Source of the DNA: Vulcanimicrobiota bacterium
GTDB taxonomy: Bacteria > Vulcanimicrobiota > Vulcanimicrobiia > Vulcanimicrobiales > Vulcanimicrobiaceae
DNA length: 64,000 nt
Direction of reading: 5' to 3'
Assembly (NCBI GenBank): GCA_013036105.1
Contig: JAAXCX010000008.1
Span: 55,947 to 119,946, forward strand
The position numbers and the translations under genes were made by a program. Positions 8,996-17,149 of this stretch are shown here, one piece after another (within the stretch, counting starts at the first letter, position 1; the number at the start of each line of letters is the position of its first letter). The notes under the pieces were generated by a model. It saw only the letters and a program-made list of their open reading frames with translations. It had not been told where the DNA came from and did no database searches.

Positions 8996-10528
8996 TTAGA
9001 AGTCGAACTCGAGTTGAGTGCGGTTATATTTGAACAGCGGCGTTCCGCCGAAAAATTGGGTGTTGGCCTGCGAGCGGTCCGCATAGCGGTGCCGGATGAG
9101 GAGTCCGCGATATGGACCGCTCGGAGCAACTCGTTTGAAATACCACATACCGTCGAGATCAAGCTCCTGCGTGGGACTCATGCCGGCCTGGTTTCCGTAC
9201 GAATACCAAGTTTTGCTGGCAATCAACCGCATGCGTTTGTCGTTACTCCACAACGTCGTGCCCACTTTGAGTGATTGCCCCGGACTGCGCCGATCGATCA
9301 TCGTTTGGCTGAATTCGGATGTGAAAAGTGAATCAGTTGCAAACGAATCGCTGTAAGGACTGGCCCAACCGCCGTAATATACGGTTGTTGTTCCGTCGGC
9401 ACGACCCAAACAGTTGGGCGTACCACCCGACGGTAAGAAGTATGGGAAAGTCACGCCCGGCCCAGTCTTGATTTGGTTGTTTGAACCACAACTTACGCCC
9501 GCCGGTAACGTTATCGTATCATTGTGCTGGGGCACGAAATCGTAAGAAACCGTAAAGTCGACATTTTTGATCGGGGTCAAGCCGACTTGAATACCGGCGA
9601 TGGTGCTCCCTATTTTTCCGACGACCGACCGGCCAGCGCTGCTTTCACTACCGAGTTGCGCAGCGACAAACGCTTTCGATGCGGATTTCATAGTGTATTT
9701 AGCGTCAAGCCACAAGGCATTTGCGATGTCGATGAAGGCGTAGTAATGGGCGTTAAGCACCACGTTTCCGAGCGTGTAGCTTAATCTCCCGTAGCCGAAT
9801 CCAGGCGTTCTTATCGGACCACCGCCGGTCGAAAAGATATTGGATGCGATTCCGGGCGCGCCCGACGGGAAGCTCGTCAGAAGGGTCGAGTTCTCAAACG
9901 CCGAGCTTACGCGGTTCTCGAACCGGCTCATGTACATTGCTTCGGTTGACCACATGCGCGAAAATTTATAACTCACGTCTATGCCTTCGTACGCAGAAGG
10001 TTTCAAGCGGGTATCCGAACTTGGCGCCCAAGGCGTGTTTATGACCTGATCGCCGGCGCGAATCGTGAGAACGGGTGTCTTGTATTGAAAGTATGCCTCA
10101 TAGAGCGTGCTGAGCACGTAACCTGGCAGCGTATCGTCGGGATTTGTCGGGACTATGGCCTGGCCGGTAAACGTCTCTTTTCCGCATGGCAGAGAAAGGT
10201 GCGACACCGGAGACGGGCAGCCGTTTAGCGGATTGGCGTAAAAATATGTGCCGCCGATCGTAATCGGGCCATTTTCGAACGTATACTGGCCGTGCAAACT
10301 CATGGCCGTGTTGAACGTCGCTTGATTTACCGCTTTGAACGTCTGCGGATACCCGCTCGCGTTCTGCCGAGTAAAATAATAGGCGCGGACGAATCCGCTA
10401 TAAGTGAAAGCGGGCGGCGGGGTAGGCTTGGGGGGCGGCGTCGCGGCGACTGCGTTCGCAGTGACCGGGCCGAGTAGGGCGACTGCACATAGAAAAAAGA
10501 TGCCGTCGAATCGCCGCATGCCTCTCAT
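8996..10528 (-). CDS. Outer-membrane beta-barrel protein, probable phosphate-responsive porin
   Basis: The 510-residue product has a signal peptide, a short Pro-rich linker (PPPKPTPPP) and a long region of alternating aromatic and polar strands. It ends in LEFDF with a C-terminal Phe, the usual signal for barrel assembly by Bam. Its place between pstB and pstS, with CTTAAG repeats in front, suggests that it lets phosphate or phosphorylated compounds through the outer membrane under starvation. This is the role of PhoE or OprP elsewhere, but it is not a recognisable homologue of those. The ATG at 10528 has no clear ribosome site, and another ATG lies at 10519. Confidence 0.78.
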   Translation of the reverse strand: MRGMRRFDGIFFLCAVALLGPVTANAVAATPPPKPTPPPAFTYSGFVRAYYFTRQNASGYPQTFKAVNQATFNTAMSLHGQYTFENGPITIGGTYFYANPLNGCPSPVSHLSLPCGKETFTGQAIVPTNPDDTLPGYVLSTLYEAYFQYKTPVLTIRAGDQVINTPWAPSSDTRLKPSAYEGIDVSYKFSRMWSTEAMYMSRFENRVSSAFENSTLLTSFPSGAPGIASNIFSTGGGPIRTPGFGYGRLSYTLGNVVLNAHYYAFIDIANALWLDAKYTMKSASKAFVAAQLGSESSAGRSVVGKIGSTIAGIQVGLTPIKNVDFTVSYDFVPQHNDTITLPAGVSCGSNNQIKTGPGVTFPYFLPSGGTPNCLGRADGTTTVYYGGWASPYSDSFATDSLFTSEFSQTMIDRRSPGQSLKVGTTLWSNDKRMRLIASKTWYSYGNQAGMSPTQELDLDGMWYFKRVAPSGPYRGLLIRHRYADRSQANTQFFGGTPLFKYNRTQLEFDF

Positions 10529-10542
10529 GGTAGCGGCCGATT

Positions 10543-10572
10543 CTTAAGGCGCCTTTATCTTTGCCTTAAGCT
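10543..10572 (-). promoter_or_regulatory. Pho-box-like repeat cluster upstream of the porin-pstS pair
   Basis: CTTAAG occurs at 10543-10548 and again at 10565-10570, exactly two 11-bp turns apart, with a weaker CTTTAT-like unit between them. The same hexamer at 11-bp spacing occurs before pstC. It lies just upstream of the porin start at 10528. CTTAAG is palindromic, so the orientation of this copy is uncertain. Confidence 0.5.
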
Positions 10573-10584
10573 TAGATTTCTTCG

Positions 10585-11391
10585 CTAGCCGTAACGGCCG
10601 GTGATGTAGTCTTCAGTCCGCTTGTCGGTGGGTTTGAAGAAAATATCGCGCGTCTTACCCGTTTCGATGAGATCGCCCATCAAGAAAAAAGCCGTATAAT
10701 CGGAAATGCGGGCAGCCTGCTGCATAGAGTGCGTGACGATGACGACGGTATAATCTTTTTTGAGTTCGCCGATAAGATCTTCGATTTTACTGGTTGCGAT
10801 GGGATCGAGCGCCGAGGCGGGCTCGTCCATGACAATGACCTCCGGCTCGACGGCGACGACGCGCGCGATACACAGCCGCTGCTGCTGTCCACCCGAAAGT
10901 TCGAGGGCCGAATGGTTCAGGCGGTCCTTCACTTCATCCCAAAGCGCCGCATGCCGCAGACTGCGCTCCGCTAATTCCATGAGATGGCGCCGCCCGCGCG
11001 CCCCGTGGATTCGCAACCCGTAAACGACGTTGTCGAAAATCGATTTCGGAAACGGATTGGGTCGCTGAAAGACCATGCCGATCCGGTGGCGGACCGCAAC
11101 CGGATCGACCCCCGGTGCATAGATGTCCTCGTCATCGAGCGTCACCACGCCTTCGACCCGGACGCTGGGATTGAGATCGTGCATGCGGTTCAGCGCTCGA
11201 ACGAAGGTGGATTTGCCACAGCCCGAAGGCCCGATCAGCGCCGTAACCCGGTTCTTCGGAACGCGAAGCGAGGCGTTCTTGATGGCCTGCAGCTTCCCGT
11301 AGTACACATTCAAATTCTCGACGCGCATCTTCGGCGCCGTTTCGGGCAGCACGCCGTCGGGCGGCGCGGGCATGGACATCATCGTTATCAT
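10585..11391 (-). CDS. pstB: Phosphate ABC transporter ATP-binding protein
   Basis: The 268-residue ABC ATPase powers phosphate import through PstCA. Walker A is [10 protein letters not shown], the signature is [13 protein letters not shown], and Walker B is [29 protein letters not shown] and ALNRMHDL are typical of PstB. The start overlaps the pstA stop by four bases (ATGA). No phoU gene follows, where many bacteria have one. Confidence 0.95.
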   Translation of the reverse strand: MITMMSMPAPPDGVLPETAPKMRVENLNVYYGKLQAIKNASLRVPKNRVTALIGPSGCGKSTFVRALNRMHDLNPSVRVEGVVTLDDEDIYAPGVDPVAVRHRIGMVFQRPNPFPKSIFDNVVYGLRIHGARGRRHLMELAERSLRHAALWDEVKDRLNHSALELSGGQQQRLCIARVVAVEPEVIVMDEPASALDPIATSKIEDLIGELKKDYTVVIVTHSMQQAARISDYTAFFLMGDLIETGKTRDIFFKPTDKRTEDYITGRYG

Positions 11392-12293
11392 TTCCCCATG
11401 AACCGTCTGCTCAGACCTAGCCCGATGAAGCGTGCGCTAAGGTTGAAGATCAGTACCATTACGAGCAAAACGAGGGCCGATCCGTTTCCGACGCGCGCGG
11501 CGTCGGGAACCAAACTTTCAGAATGGGTGTACCACAGGTGGACCGAGAGCGTCTCGGCTTGATGGAACAGCCCGAAATCGTAGGCCGATCGGCCCGTGGA
11601 AACGCTGACGCCCGCCGTGAATATGAGAGCCGCCGTTTCGCCGAAAATGCGGCCCGCAATCAAAACGATTCCCGTGGTCAGCGGAGCGATCGCGCTCGGC
11701 AGCACAACTCTCCTAATGGTCTGCCATTGCGTGGCTCCTAACGCCATAGACCCCTCGCGAAAGGCGTCGGGCACGGATGCCAGGGCTTCTTGAGTGACGC
11801 GCATCAAGGCCGGAAGATTGAGCAGCGTCAACGTGAGCGCGCCGCCTAAGGCTGTAACCTTCCAGTGCAGCATCGTCACGAACACCAAGAGTCCGAAGAG
11901 GCCCATGACGATCGAGGGCACGGTCGCGAGCGACTCGGCGCAAAACTGGACCGCCGACGTGAATAATCCAGGCCGCGCATACTCTTGCAGATAGATGCCG
12001 CCCGCCATCGCGATCGGTGTCGTGAAGAACAGCGTCAGAATCAAGATATAGAACGAATTGAAAATTTCAGGACCGATGCCCCCGCCCGCGTCGACTTCGC
12101 TTGGCGGTGCGGTAAGAAAATGCCATGAAATCGCCGGCGCACCCAAATAGAGAATGTACCCAACGAAAAACGCCAGGAGCACGAGGATAGAAAGCGCCGC
12201 CGCCCACAGTGCTCCGGTCATCAGCGCGTTCACCGCGCGGCGGCGCACGGCGCCTGCGCTGCGCACATGGAACGAAGCCGCAGCGGCAGCCAT
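11388..12293 (-). CDS. pstA: Phosphate ABC transporter permease PstA
   Basis: This 301-residue inner-membrane permease has about six hydrophobic segments and the EAA-type loop [20 protein letters not shown], which contacts PstB. IYLQEYA and [14 protein letters not shown] are PstA-like. It pairs with PstC. Its ATG overlaps the pstC stop by one base (TGATG) and its end overlaps pstB by four, so the three are translationally coupled. Confidence 0.94.
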   Translation of the reverse strand: MAAAAASFHVRSAGAVRRRAVNALMTGALWAAALSILVLLAFFVGYILYLGAPAISWHFLTAPPSEVDAGGGIGPEIFNSFYILILTLFFTTPIAMAGGIYLQEYARPGLFTSAVQFCAESLATVPSIVMGLFGLLVFVTMLHWKVTALGGALTLTLLNLPALMRVTQEALASVPDAFREGSMALGATQWQTIRRVVLPSAIAPLTTGIVLIAGRIFGETAALIFTAGVSVSTGRSAYDFGLFHQAETLSVHLWYTHSESLVPDAARVGNGSALVLLVMVLIFNLSARFIGLGLSRRFMGK

Positions 12294-13177
12294 CAGGCGC
12301 TCCGGCGCAGCGCGAGCCGCACGGCGAAGATCAGCGCCATGGCGATCAGCAGCAACAGCAGCGCCATAGAAAACAGGGAATGAAACAGGACCGTCCCCTC
12401 CTGCGCGCTTCCCATGTCGGTGACGATCTCGGTTGTCAGCGCGGCAGTTGGCGCAAGCAATCCCTTGGGCAGCACGGCGCTGTTGCCGATGACCATTTGG
12501 ACGGCCAAAGCTTCACCGATGGCTCGCGCAATGCCTAAAATAACTGCGACGGTCAGCCCGCCGCGCGCCGCCGGCAACAGCACATTCCAAATCGTTTGCC
12601 ACCGGGTCGCGCCGAGTGACATGGAACCTTCTTGCAACGCAACCGGCACCGCGCGCAGCGCATCCTCTGACAGCGAGACAACCGTCGGCAGGATCATGAT
12701 CGATAGAACGATCCCTGCGGTGAGCAGACCGAACCCCGTCTGACTTCCCGCATGCTCGCGTACGAGCGGAACAAGCAGCGTCAAACCGAGCCAGCCGTAG
12801 ACGACTGACGGGATACCTACCAAAATCTCGATCGCCGGCTTCATGGCCCCCGCGAGCCGCTTCGGAGCAAGAAGCGACAAGAAAATACCGACCGCGACGC
12901 CGAGCGGTCCGCCGACGCAGATCGCAAAGAGCGTGATCGTTACCGAACCTATAATGAAGACGAGTGCGCCCGGGTGCTTCTCGTCGGGCGCAAAGTTCGA
13001 AGAAAAGAGAAACGTGAGCGGCGAGACGTGGTCCACCACGAACAGCTGCAGACCCATGTACGCCAAATAGACGATCAGCGCGCCCATGGCGACAATCACA
13101 AAAGCGCTCGCCGAGAAAAGAGTCCCTGACGCGATCCGCTCTTCGGCGTGCGCGTATGCTGCCCGGCGCGAGATCAA
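12293..13177 (-). CDS. pstC: Phosphate ABC transporter permease PstC
   Basis: This 294-residue permease begins with a TTG at 13177, preceded by AAGGGGG. A long N-terminal membrane segment is followed by the PstC hallmark IEILVGIPSVVYGWLGL and the EAA loop ALQEGSMSLGATRWQT. It forms the phosphate channel with PstA. It is the first gene after phoR, and the CTTAAG repeats at 13204-13241 sit directly in front of it. Confidence 0.94.
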   Translation of the reverse strand: MISRRAAYAHAEERIASGTLFSASAFVIVAMGALIVYLAYMGLQLFVVDHVSPLTFLFSSNFAPDEKHPGALVFIIGSVTITLFAICVGGPLGVAVGIFLSLLAPKRLAGAMKPAIEILVGIPSVVYGWLGLTLLVPLVREHAGSQTGFGLLTAGIVLSIMILPTVVSLSEDALRAVPVALQEGSMSLGATRWQTIWNVLLPAARGGLTVAVILGIARAIGEALAVQMVIGNSAVLPKGLLAPTAALTTEIVTDMGSAQEGTVLFHSLFSMALLLLLIAMALIFAVRLALRRSA

Positions 13178-13203
13178 AGCCCCCTTATGGTACGTAAAGG
13201 AAG

Positions 13204-13242
13204 TCTAAGGTTATCTTAAGGCTATCTTAAGAAATATTAAGA
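13204..13242 (-). promoter_or_regulatory. Pho box: four CTTAAG-type repeats at 11-bp spacing before pstC
   Basis: Read on the minus strand, CTTAAGAT, AGC, CTTAAGAT, AAC and CTTAGACT follow each other without a break, preceded by CTTAATAT after a two-base spacer. The repeat cores lie at 13206, 13217, 13228 and 13238. Eight-base CTTAA-type repeats separated by three bases are the established form of the cyanobacterial Pho box bound by PhoB-type regulators. The phoR stop codon lies inside the cluster, so phoBR runs into the pst promoter. Confidence 0.72.
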
Positions 13243-14364
13243 AATGCGGGTGACCATCGGAATTCGGATTGTGAACTGTGTGCCCGCGTCCAGTACCGAC
13301 TGCACATCGATCGTTCCCCCATGCGTCTCGACGATTTGCTTGACGATGGAAAGACCCAAGCCGGCGCCGCTAATTCCGCGCGCCCGTGAGCGGTCGGCCA
13401 CGAAGAAACGCTCGAAGACAAACGGCAAATCTTTGTACGGGATGCCAATTCCGGTATCGGAAACAACGATTTTCGCGAAACCATCTTCCACGTCTAAATC
13501 GACGGTAACCGCGCCGCCTTTTTCTGTGAAACGCAGTCCGTTGTCGATCAAATTCACGAGGACTTGCGAGAGCTGCTGTTCGTCGGCTTCCACAATCACG
13601 GGACGATGCGCGTGCACGTCGAGCGATATCTGTTTCGCGGCGGACTGCCGCTCGAAGGAGCGCAGCGCGGAGCGCGTCACCATTTCGAGATCGACCTCCT
13701 CGATGCGCAGCGCCGGGATACCCGACTCCGCGCGGGCCTGTTCCAGGAAGCGCTGCACGAGCGAGGCAAGCCGGTCGATCTCACGAAGCGCCTGCGGGAG
13801 AAAATACGCTCGGGCGTCGTCGTCCCCGCCCTCGACTAGCGTCTCTAACATAAGTTTTACCGAGGAGAGCGGCGTGCGCAGTTCGTGCGAAACATTTGAA
13901 AGAAACTCCTGGCGCGTCCGCTCCAACGCTAAACGCTCGGTCTGATCTTCCGCGATGACGAGCGCGCCCGATATCTCACCGCTCTGCTCGTCGTCGCCGC
14001 GTAGCCCGGTTCTTAACGGATAGACCTGCACCGCATAACTCCGGTCGGTGCGTTTTCCGGAGACGATGAGGGGCGCCGCCACCAAAGCTTCGCCGCCCAG
14101 CACGCTGTCCACGCGTCTTTCAAGTTCGATTGAAGGGACGATCTCAATCAAATGCAGACCTTTGGCGCGCGCGCGATCGAATCCAAAGATTGCCGCGGCC
14201 GCGCGATTGGCGAATCGTAAGCGTTTCGTCCGCCGCAGCATCATGACGCCGAGCGGCAGCGCGCGCACGAGCGCATCGAAGCGATCGTCGAGGCGCGCCT
14301 CGTTCCGGTCGGCACGCTCCGGCTGCGGTTCGGGCGACGCGCGCGATCGTCGGAACCAGCGAAT
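13237..14364 (-). CDS. phoR: Phosphate regulon sensor histidine kinase (cytosolic, PAS domain)
   Basis: The protein has a PAS domain (RFDALVRALPLGVMM to about residue 145) and a DHp helix with the H-box [20 protein letters not shown]. The ATPase N-box is QVLVNLIDNGLRF, with boxes DTGIGIP and GAGLGLSIVK. No membrane segment is visible, unlike E. coli PhoR. It should phosphorylate the adjacent PhoB. The start is unusual: there is no ATG, GTG or TTG between the phoB stop and a GTG at 14268 that would cut the first PAS helix. An ATT at 14364 sits seven bases after AAGGAG, and I take it as the start (375 residues). The GTG start remains an alternative. Confidence 0.85.
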   Translation of the reverse strand: MRWFRRSRASPEPQPERADRNEARLDDRFDALVRALPLGVMMLRRTKRLRFANRAAAAIFGFDRARAKGLHLIEIVPSIELERRVDSVLGGEALVAAPLIVSGKRTDRSYAVQVYPLRTGLRGDDEQSGEISGALVIAEDQTERLALERTRQEFLSNVSHELRTPLSSVKLMLETLVEGGDDDARAYFLPQALREIDRLASLVQRFLEQARAESGIPALRIEEVDLEMVTRSALRSFERQSAAKQISLDVHAHRPVIVEADEQQLSQVLVNLIDNGLRFTEKGGAVTVDLDVEDGFAKIVVSDTGIGIPYKDLPFVFERFFVADRSRARGISGAGLGLSIVKQIVETHGGTIDVQSVLDAGTQFTIRIPMVTRIS

Positions 14365-14368
14365 GCTC

Positions 14369-15103
14369 TTACTCCTTGAAGATGTAGCCGCGGCTGCGCA
14401 CGGTCACGATGTGGCGCGGACTGCGCGCATCTTCTTCAATTTTTTCGCGCAGCCAGCGCACGTGCACGCTGACGGTTTGCTGTTCGCCTTCGAAATCGTA
14501 TCCCCACACTTTATCGAGCAGCGTTTGGCGCGTGACGACGCGGCCGTGGTTTTCCATGAGCACGCGCAGCAGGGCGAATTCTTTTGGTGCTAGCGCCACT
14601 TCTTTGCCGCGCACGGTGACGTGCTGACGCGAAGGATCCAGCACGATGCCCCCCAGTACGATTGCCTGATCGCGATCCGGTTTCGCAGGAGTGGGGCGCC
14701 GGAGACGAGCTTTTACTCGCGCGAGAAATTCGTGCAGCGCAAACGGCTTCGTAACGTAATCATCCGCACCGAGTTCGAGCGCGAGCACCTTATCGATTTC
14801 CTGATCTTTGGCGGTCAGCATGATGATTGGAACCGAGCTCGTCTTGCGGATTTCCTTGCACGCTTCCATGCCGTCGAGCACCGGCAGCATGATGTCCAGG
14901 ACAATGAGATCGGGCTCCTCGTTTTGGGCCATCGTAATCGCGCTGCGGCCGTCGCTGGCGGTGACGACTTCGTAGCCGCTGCGCTCTAAGTTGTAGCGCA
15001 GCGTTTGCAATATCGCAGCCTCGTCGTCAACGACGAGGATCTTTTTGTTGAAGTCGGGATGCTTGTTGAAGCTTCCCCGCTTGGTCGGCAGAGTGGTGCT
15101 CAT
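14369..15103 (-). CDS. phoB: Phosphate regulon response regulator PhoB, OmpR type
   Basis: The receiver domain has KILVVDDEAAIL, the phospho-acceptor Asp in LIVLDIMLPVLDG, and the Lys of YVTKPF. A winged-helix DNA-binding domain follows, ending in VRWLREKIEEDARSPRHIVTVRSRGY. It activates the Pho genes under phosphate limitation, probably through the CTTAAG repeats. The ATG at 15103 has GGAG six bases upstream. An in-frame ATG at 15118 is almost as good. It is divergent from the aldolase gene with only about 65 bases between the starts. Confidence 0.92.
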   Translation of the reverse strand: MSTTLPTKRGSFNKHPDFNKKILVVDDEAAILQTLRYNLERSGYEVVTASDGRSAITMAQNEEPDLIVLDIMLPVLDGMEACKEIRKTSSVPIIMLTAKDQEIDKVLALELGADDYVTKPFALHEFLARVKARLRRPTPAKPDRDQAIVLGGIVLDPSRQHVTVRGKEVALAPKEFALLRVLMENHGRVVTRQTLLDKVWGYDFEGEQQTVSVHVRWLREKIEEDARSPRHIVTVRSRGYIFKE

Positions 15104-15170
15104 CGGCGTCTCCGGCATGATTTGGCGGCCCTCAATCCAATCTTCCTTTATGGGGCAAGGAGGAACGAGC

Positions 15171-16079
15171 ATGCTGGCACCGGTGCGCAGACCGACATTT
15201 GACGAATTGAATCTTTCGACCGGCAAACGCGTGCGGCTGCACCGCTTCATGTACGAGCACGGCCCGGCCAACGGCACGCTGATGCTTCTGCCGATCGATC
15301 AGGGGCTCGAACACGGTCCGATCGACTTTTTCAGCAACCCGGAATCCATCGACACCGACTGGATCTACCGCCTGGCGGTCGCGGGCAACTTTTCGGGAAT
15401 GGCGCTGCATGTGGGACTGGCCGAAAAATACCACAAGCCGTACGCCGGCAAGGTTCCGCTCATTCTCAAGATCAACGGCAAAACGAACGTGCCCAGCGAC
15501 GACGAAGCGTTCAGTTCCCTGACGGCGTCGGTCGAAGACGCGGTGCGCCTGGGCGCCGATGCGGTCGGCTATACGCTGTATGTCGGAAGTCCCGCGCAGG
15601 ACGTAGACATCGCGCAGTGCGGCGAAGTGCGCCGCGACTGCGAGCGCTACGGTATGCCGCTGGTCATCTGGGCGTATCCGCGCGGTTCGGGAATCAAAGC
15701 CAAGGGCGGCATCGATTCGCTCTATGCGGTTGACTACGCCGCGCGCGTGGCGTGTGAAATGGGCGCAGACGTCATCAAACTCAACGTGCCGAAGTGGGAC
15801 GCGGCCACCGCAAAAGCGGAGCCGAAACCCTACGACACGCTGGAGCTGTCGGAGCTTGATGGGTTGCGCAAAGTCGTGAAGTCGGCCGGCCGCTCGCTGG
15901 TATTGGTGTCAGGCGGAAGCAAGATTAGCGACGACGATACGATCCACAAAGCGCAGATCGCCATGGAAGCGGGATGCGTCGGCTTGATCTTCGGACGCAA
16001 CATGTGGCAGCGCGATTGGGACGACGCGCTGATGGTCGCCGGAAAAATGCACGAAGTGATGAAAGGTTATGGCCAGTAA
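15171..16079 (+). CDS. fbaB: Class I fructose-bisphosphate aldolase, archaeal/DhnA type
   Basis: The 302-residue protein belongs to the DhnA-type aldolases that split fructose 1,6-bisphosphate by a Schiff-base lysine, here in DVIKLNVPKW. LLPIDQGLEHGP, WAYPRGSGI and the phosphate-binding SGGSKISDDD are family motifs. AAGGAGG lies seven bases before the ATG at 15171, which fixes the start against an in-frame ATG at 15150. It serves glycolysis or gluconeogenesis alongside the pyruvate kinase at 45.8 kb. Its last 11 bases overlap the NfuA-like gene. Confidence 0.92.
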   Translation: MLAPVRRPTFDELNLSTGKRVRLHRFMYEHGPANGTLMLLPIDQGLEHGPIDFFSNPESIDTDWIYRLAVAGNFSGMALHVGLAEKYHKPYAGKVPLILKINGKTNVPSDDEAFSSLTASVEDAVRLGADAVGYTLYVGSPAQDVDIAQCGEVRRDCERYGMPLVIWAYPRGSGIKAKGGIDSLYAVDYAARVACEMGADVIKLNVPKWDAATAKAEPKPYDTLELSELDGLRKVVKSAGRSLVLVSGGSKISDDDTIHKAQIAMEAGCVGLIFGRNMWQRDWDDALMVAGKMHEVMKGYGQ

Positions 16080-16302
16080 CACTCTCGAGGAGCGCGTCAA
16101 CGCAGCGCTCGACAAAGTCCGCCCCGGCATACACATGGATGGCGGCGAAGTCTGGCTCATCAAAGTCGAGCAGGAGACCGCATTCGTGCAGATGCTCGGC
16201 GCCTGCGGCGGCTGTCCCGCGTCAAATATGACGCTCAAAGGCGCGATCGAACAAGTCGTGTGCGCCGACGTTCCGGAAATTAAGGAAGTCGTCCAGGTCT
16301 AA
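16069..16302 (+). CDS. NfuA/NifU C-terminal domain iron-sulfur carrier
   Basis: The 77-residue protein is a free-standing Nfu domain. LEERVNAALDKVRPGIHMDGGEVWL and the cluster-binding GACGGCPASNMTLKGAIE carry the conserved CxxC. Such proteins hold a [4Fe-4S] cluster between two subunits and pass it to target enzymes. It starts inside the end of the aldolase gene and is followed by a strong terminator, so the pair is a two-gene operon. Confidence 0.9.
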   Translation: MASNTLEERVNAALDKVRPGIHMDGGEVWLIKVEQETAFVQMLGACGGCPASNMTLKGAIEQVVCADVPEIKEVVQV

Positions 16303-16309
16303 GCCCCGA

Positions 16310-17149
16310 CTAGAGCGGAGGAATCGAACGAAGCCAGGCTTCGTTTTTTTGTTCTACGGCGACGCGCGCGCGCACGGCCGGGATGAACGGCGCGGGCAAA
16401 GCAAGGCGCAGCTCGCGGACGCGCTTGGCCTTCGTCACGTCGCGCTCGCGCCAGGCTTGCGCCGACAACTCGGGCCAAAGACAAACGCTCCCTGAAATGC
16501 ATCCGGCAAGCCCGAATTCCAGAATGTCCGGCAGCAGTTCCTCAGAACCGGGAAGTAACGCGAACTCCGGATAGCGCGCATGCAGCTCGCGTTCGAGCTC
16601 GAGGTCGTTGGAGCTATCTTTCATCCCGCCGATTGCGTTGGGAAATTGCGTCATCAGCCTTTCGACCAAGCCCGCGTGAAACGTCACGCCGCTCATACGA
16701 GGAAAATTGTACAAGAAAATTCCGCGCTCGGGCGGCCGCACTCGCTCGATAAGGTCCCCGAAGAATCGCACGACGCCGGCGTCGGTGATGTCGCGATAAT
16801 AGAACGGCGGCAAGACCAGGGCAGCGCCGAAACCTAAAGCGAACGCGGTCTTCGTCAGTTCCACCGCATCGTGAAACGCCGTCGCACCGGTTCCGACCAT
16901 GAGCGTTTGCGCCGGCAAATCCGCGGCGACGCTTTCCATGAAGCGCAGCCGGTCCTTGGCCGCAATGGACATCGCTTCGCCGGTCGTGCCCAAAATATTC
17001 AAACCGTCGCACCCGCGATCGAGGAGTGAACGGTAATAGGGGACTGCGAGCGATGGATCCGGCTTGTGGTCGCGGTCGAACGGCGTTAGCGTTGCGGAAT
17101 AGATGCCGCGAATGCTACAATCTCGTGCTTTTCGCGATGATTGGTCCAA
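16310..17149 (-). CDS. Dihydrodipicolinate synthase / N-acetylneuraminate lyase family protein
   Basis: This is a TIM-barrel aldolase of the DapA family. It has GTTGEA for carboxylate binding, a catalytic Tyr in LYNFPRMSG and the Schiff-base Lys in AIGGMKDSS. Substrate cannot be told from sequence, and there is no lysine-biosynthesis context. The 279-residue version starts at a TTG (17149) inside the preceding gene and has no ribosome site. An ATT at 17113 would give MRGIYSATLTPF, which is where relatives begin. The C-terminus contains the embedded terminator of the convergent operon. Confidence 0.8.
   Translation of the reverse strand: MDQSSRKARDCSIRGIYSATLTPFDRDHKPDPSLAVPYYRSLLDRGCDGLNILGTTGEAMSIAAKDRLRFMESVAADLPAQTLMVGTGATAFHDAVELTKTAFALGFGAALVLPPFYYRDITDAGVVRFFGDLIERVRPPERGIFLYNFPRMSGVTFHAGLVERLMTQFPNAIGGMKDSSNDLELERELHARYPEFALLPGSEELLPDILEFGLAGCISGSVCLWPELSAQAWRERDVTKAKRVRELRLALPAPFIPAVRARVAVEQKNEAWLRSIPPL
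16329..16350 (+). terminator. Intrinsic terminator of the aldolase-nfu operon, inside the convergent gene
   Basis: CGAAGCC (16329-16335) pairs with GGCTTCG (16337-16343) and is followed by seven T residues (16344-16350). It is active on the plus strand. On the minus strand the same bases encode a lysine-rich QKNEAWLR near the C-terminus of the DapA-family protein, so one sequence serves both purposes. Confidence 0.82.
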
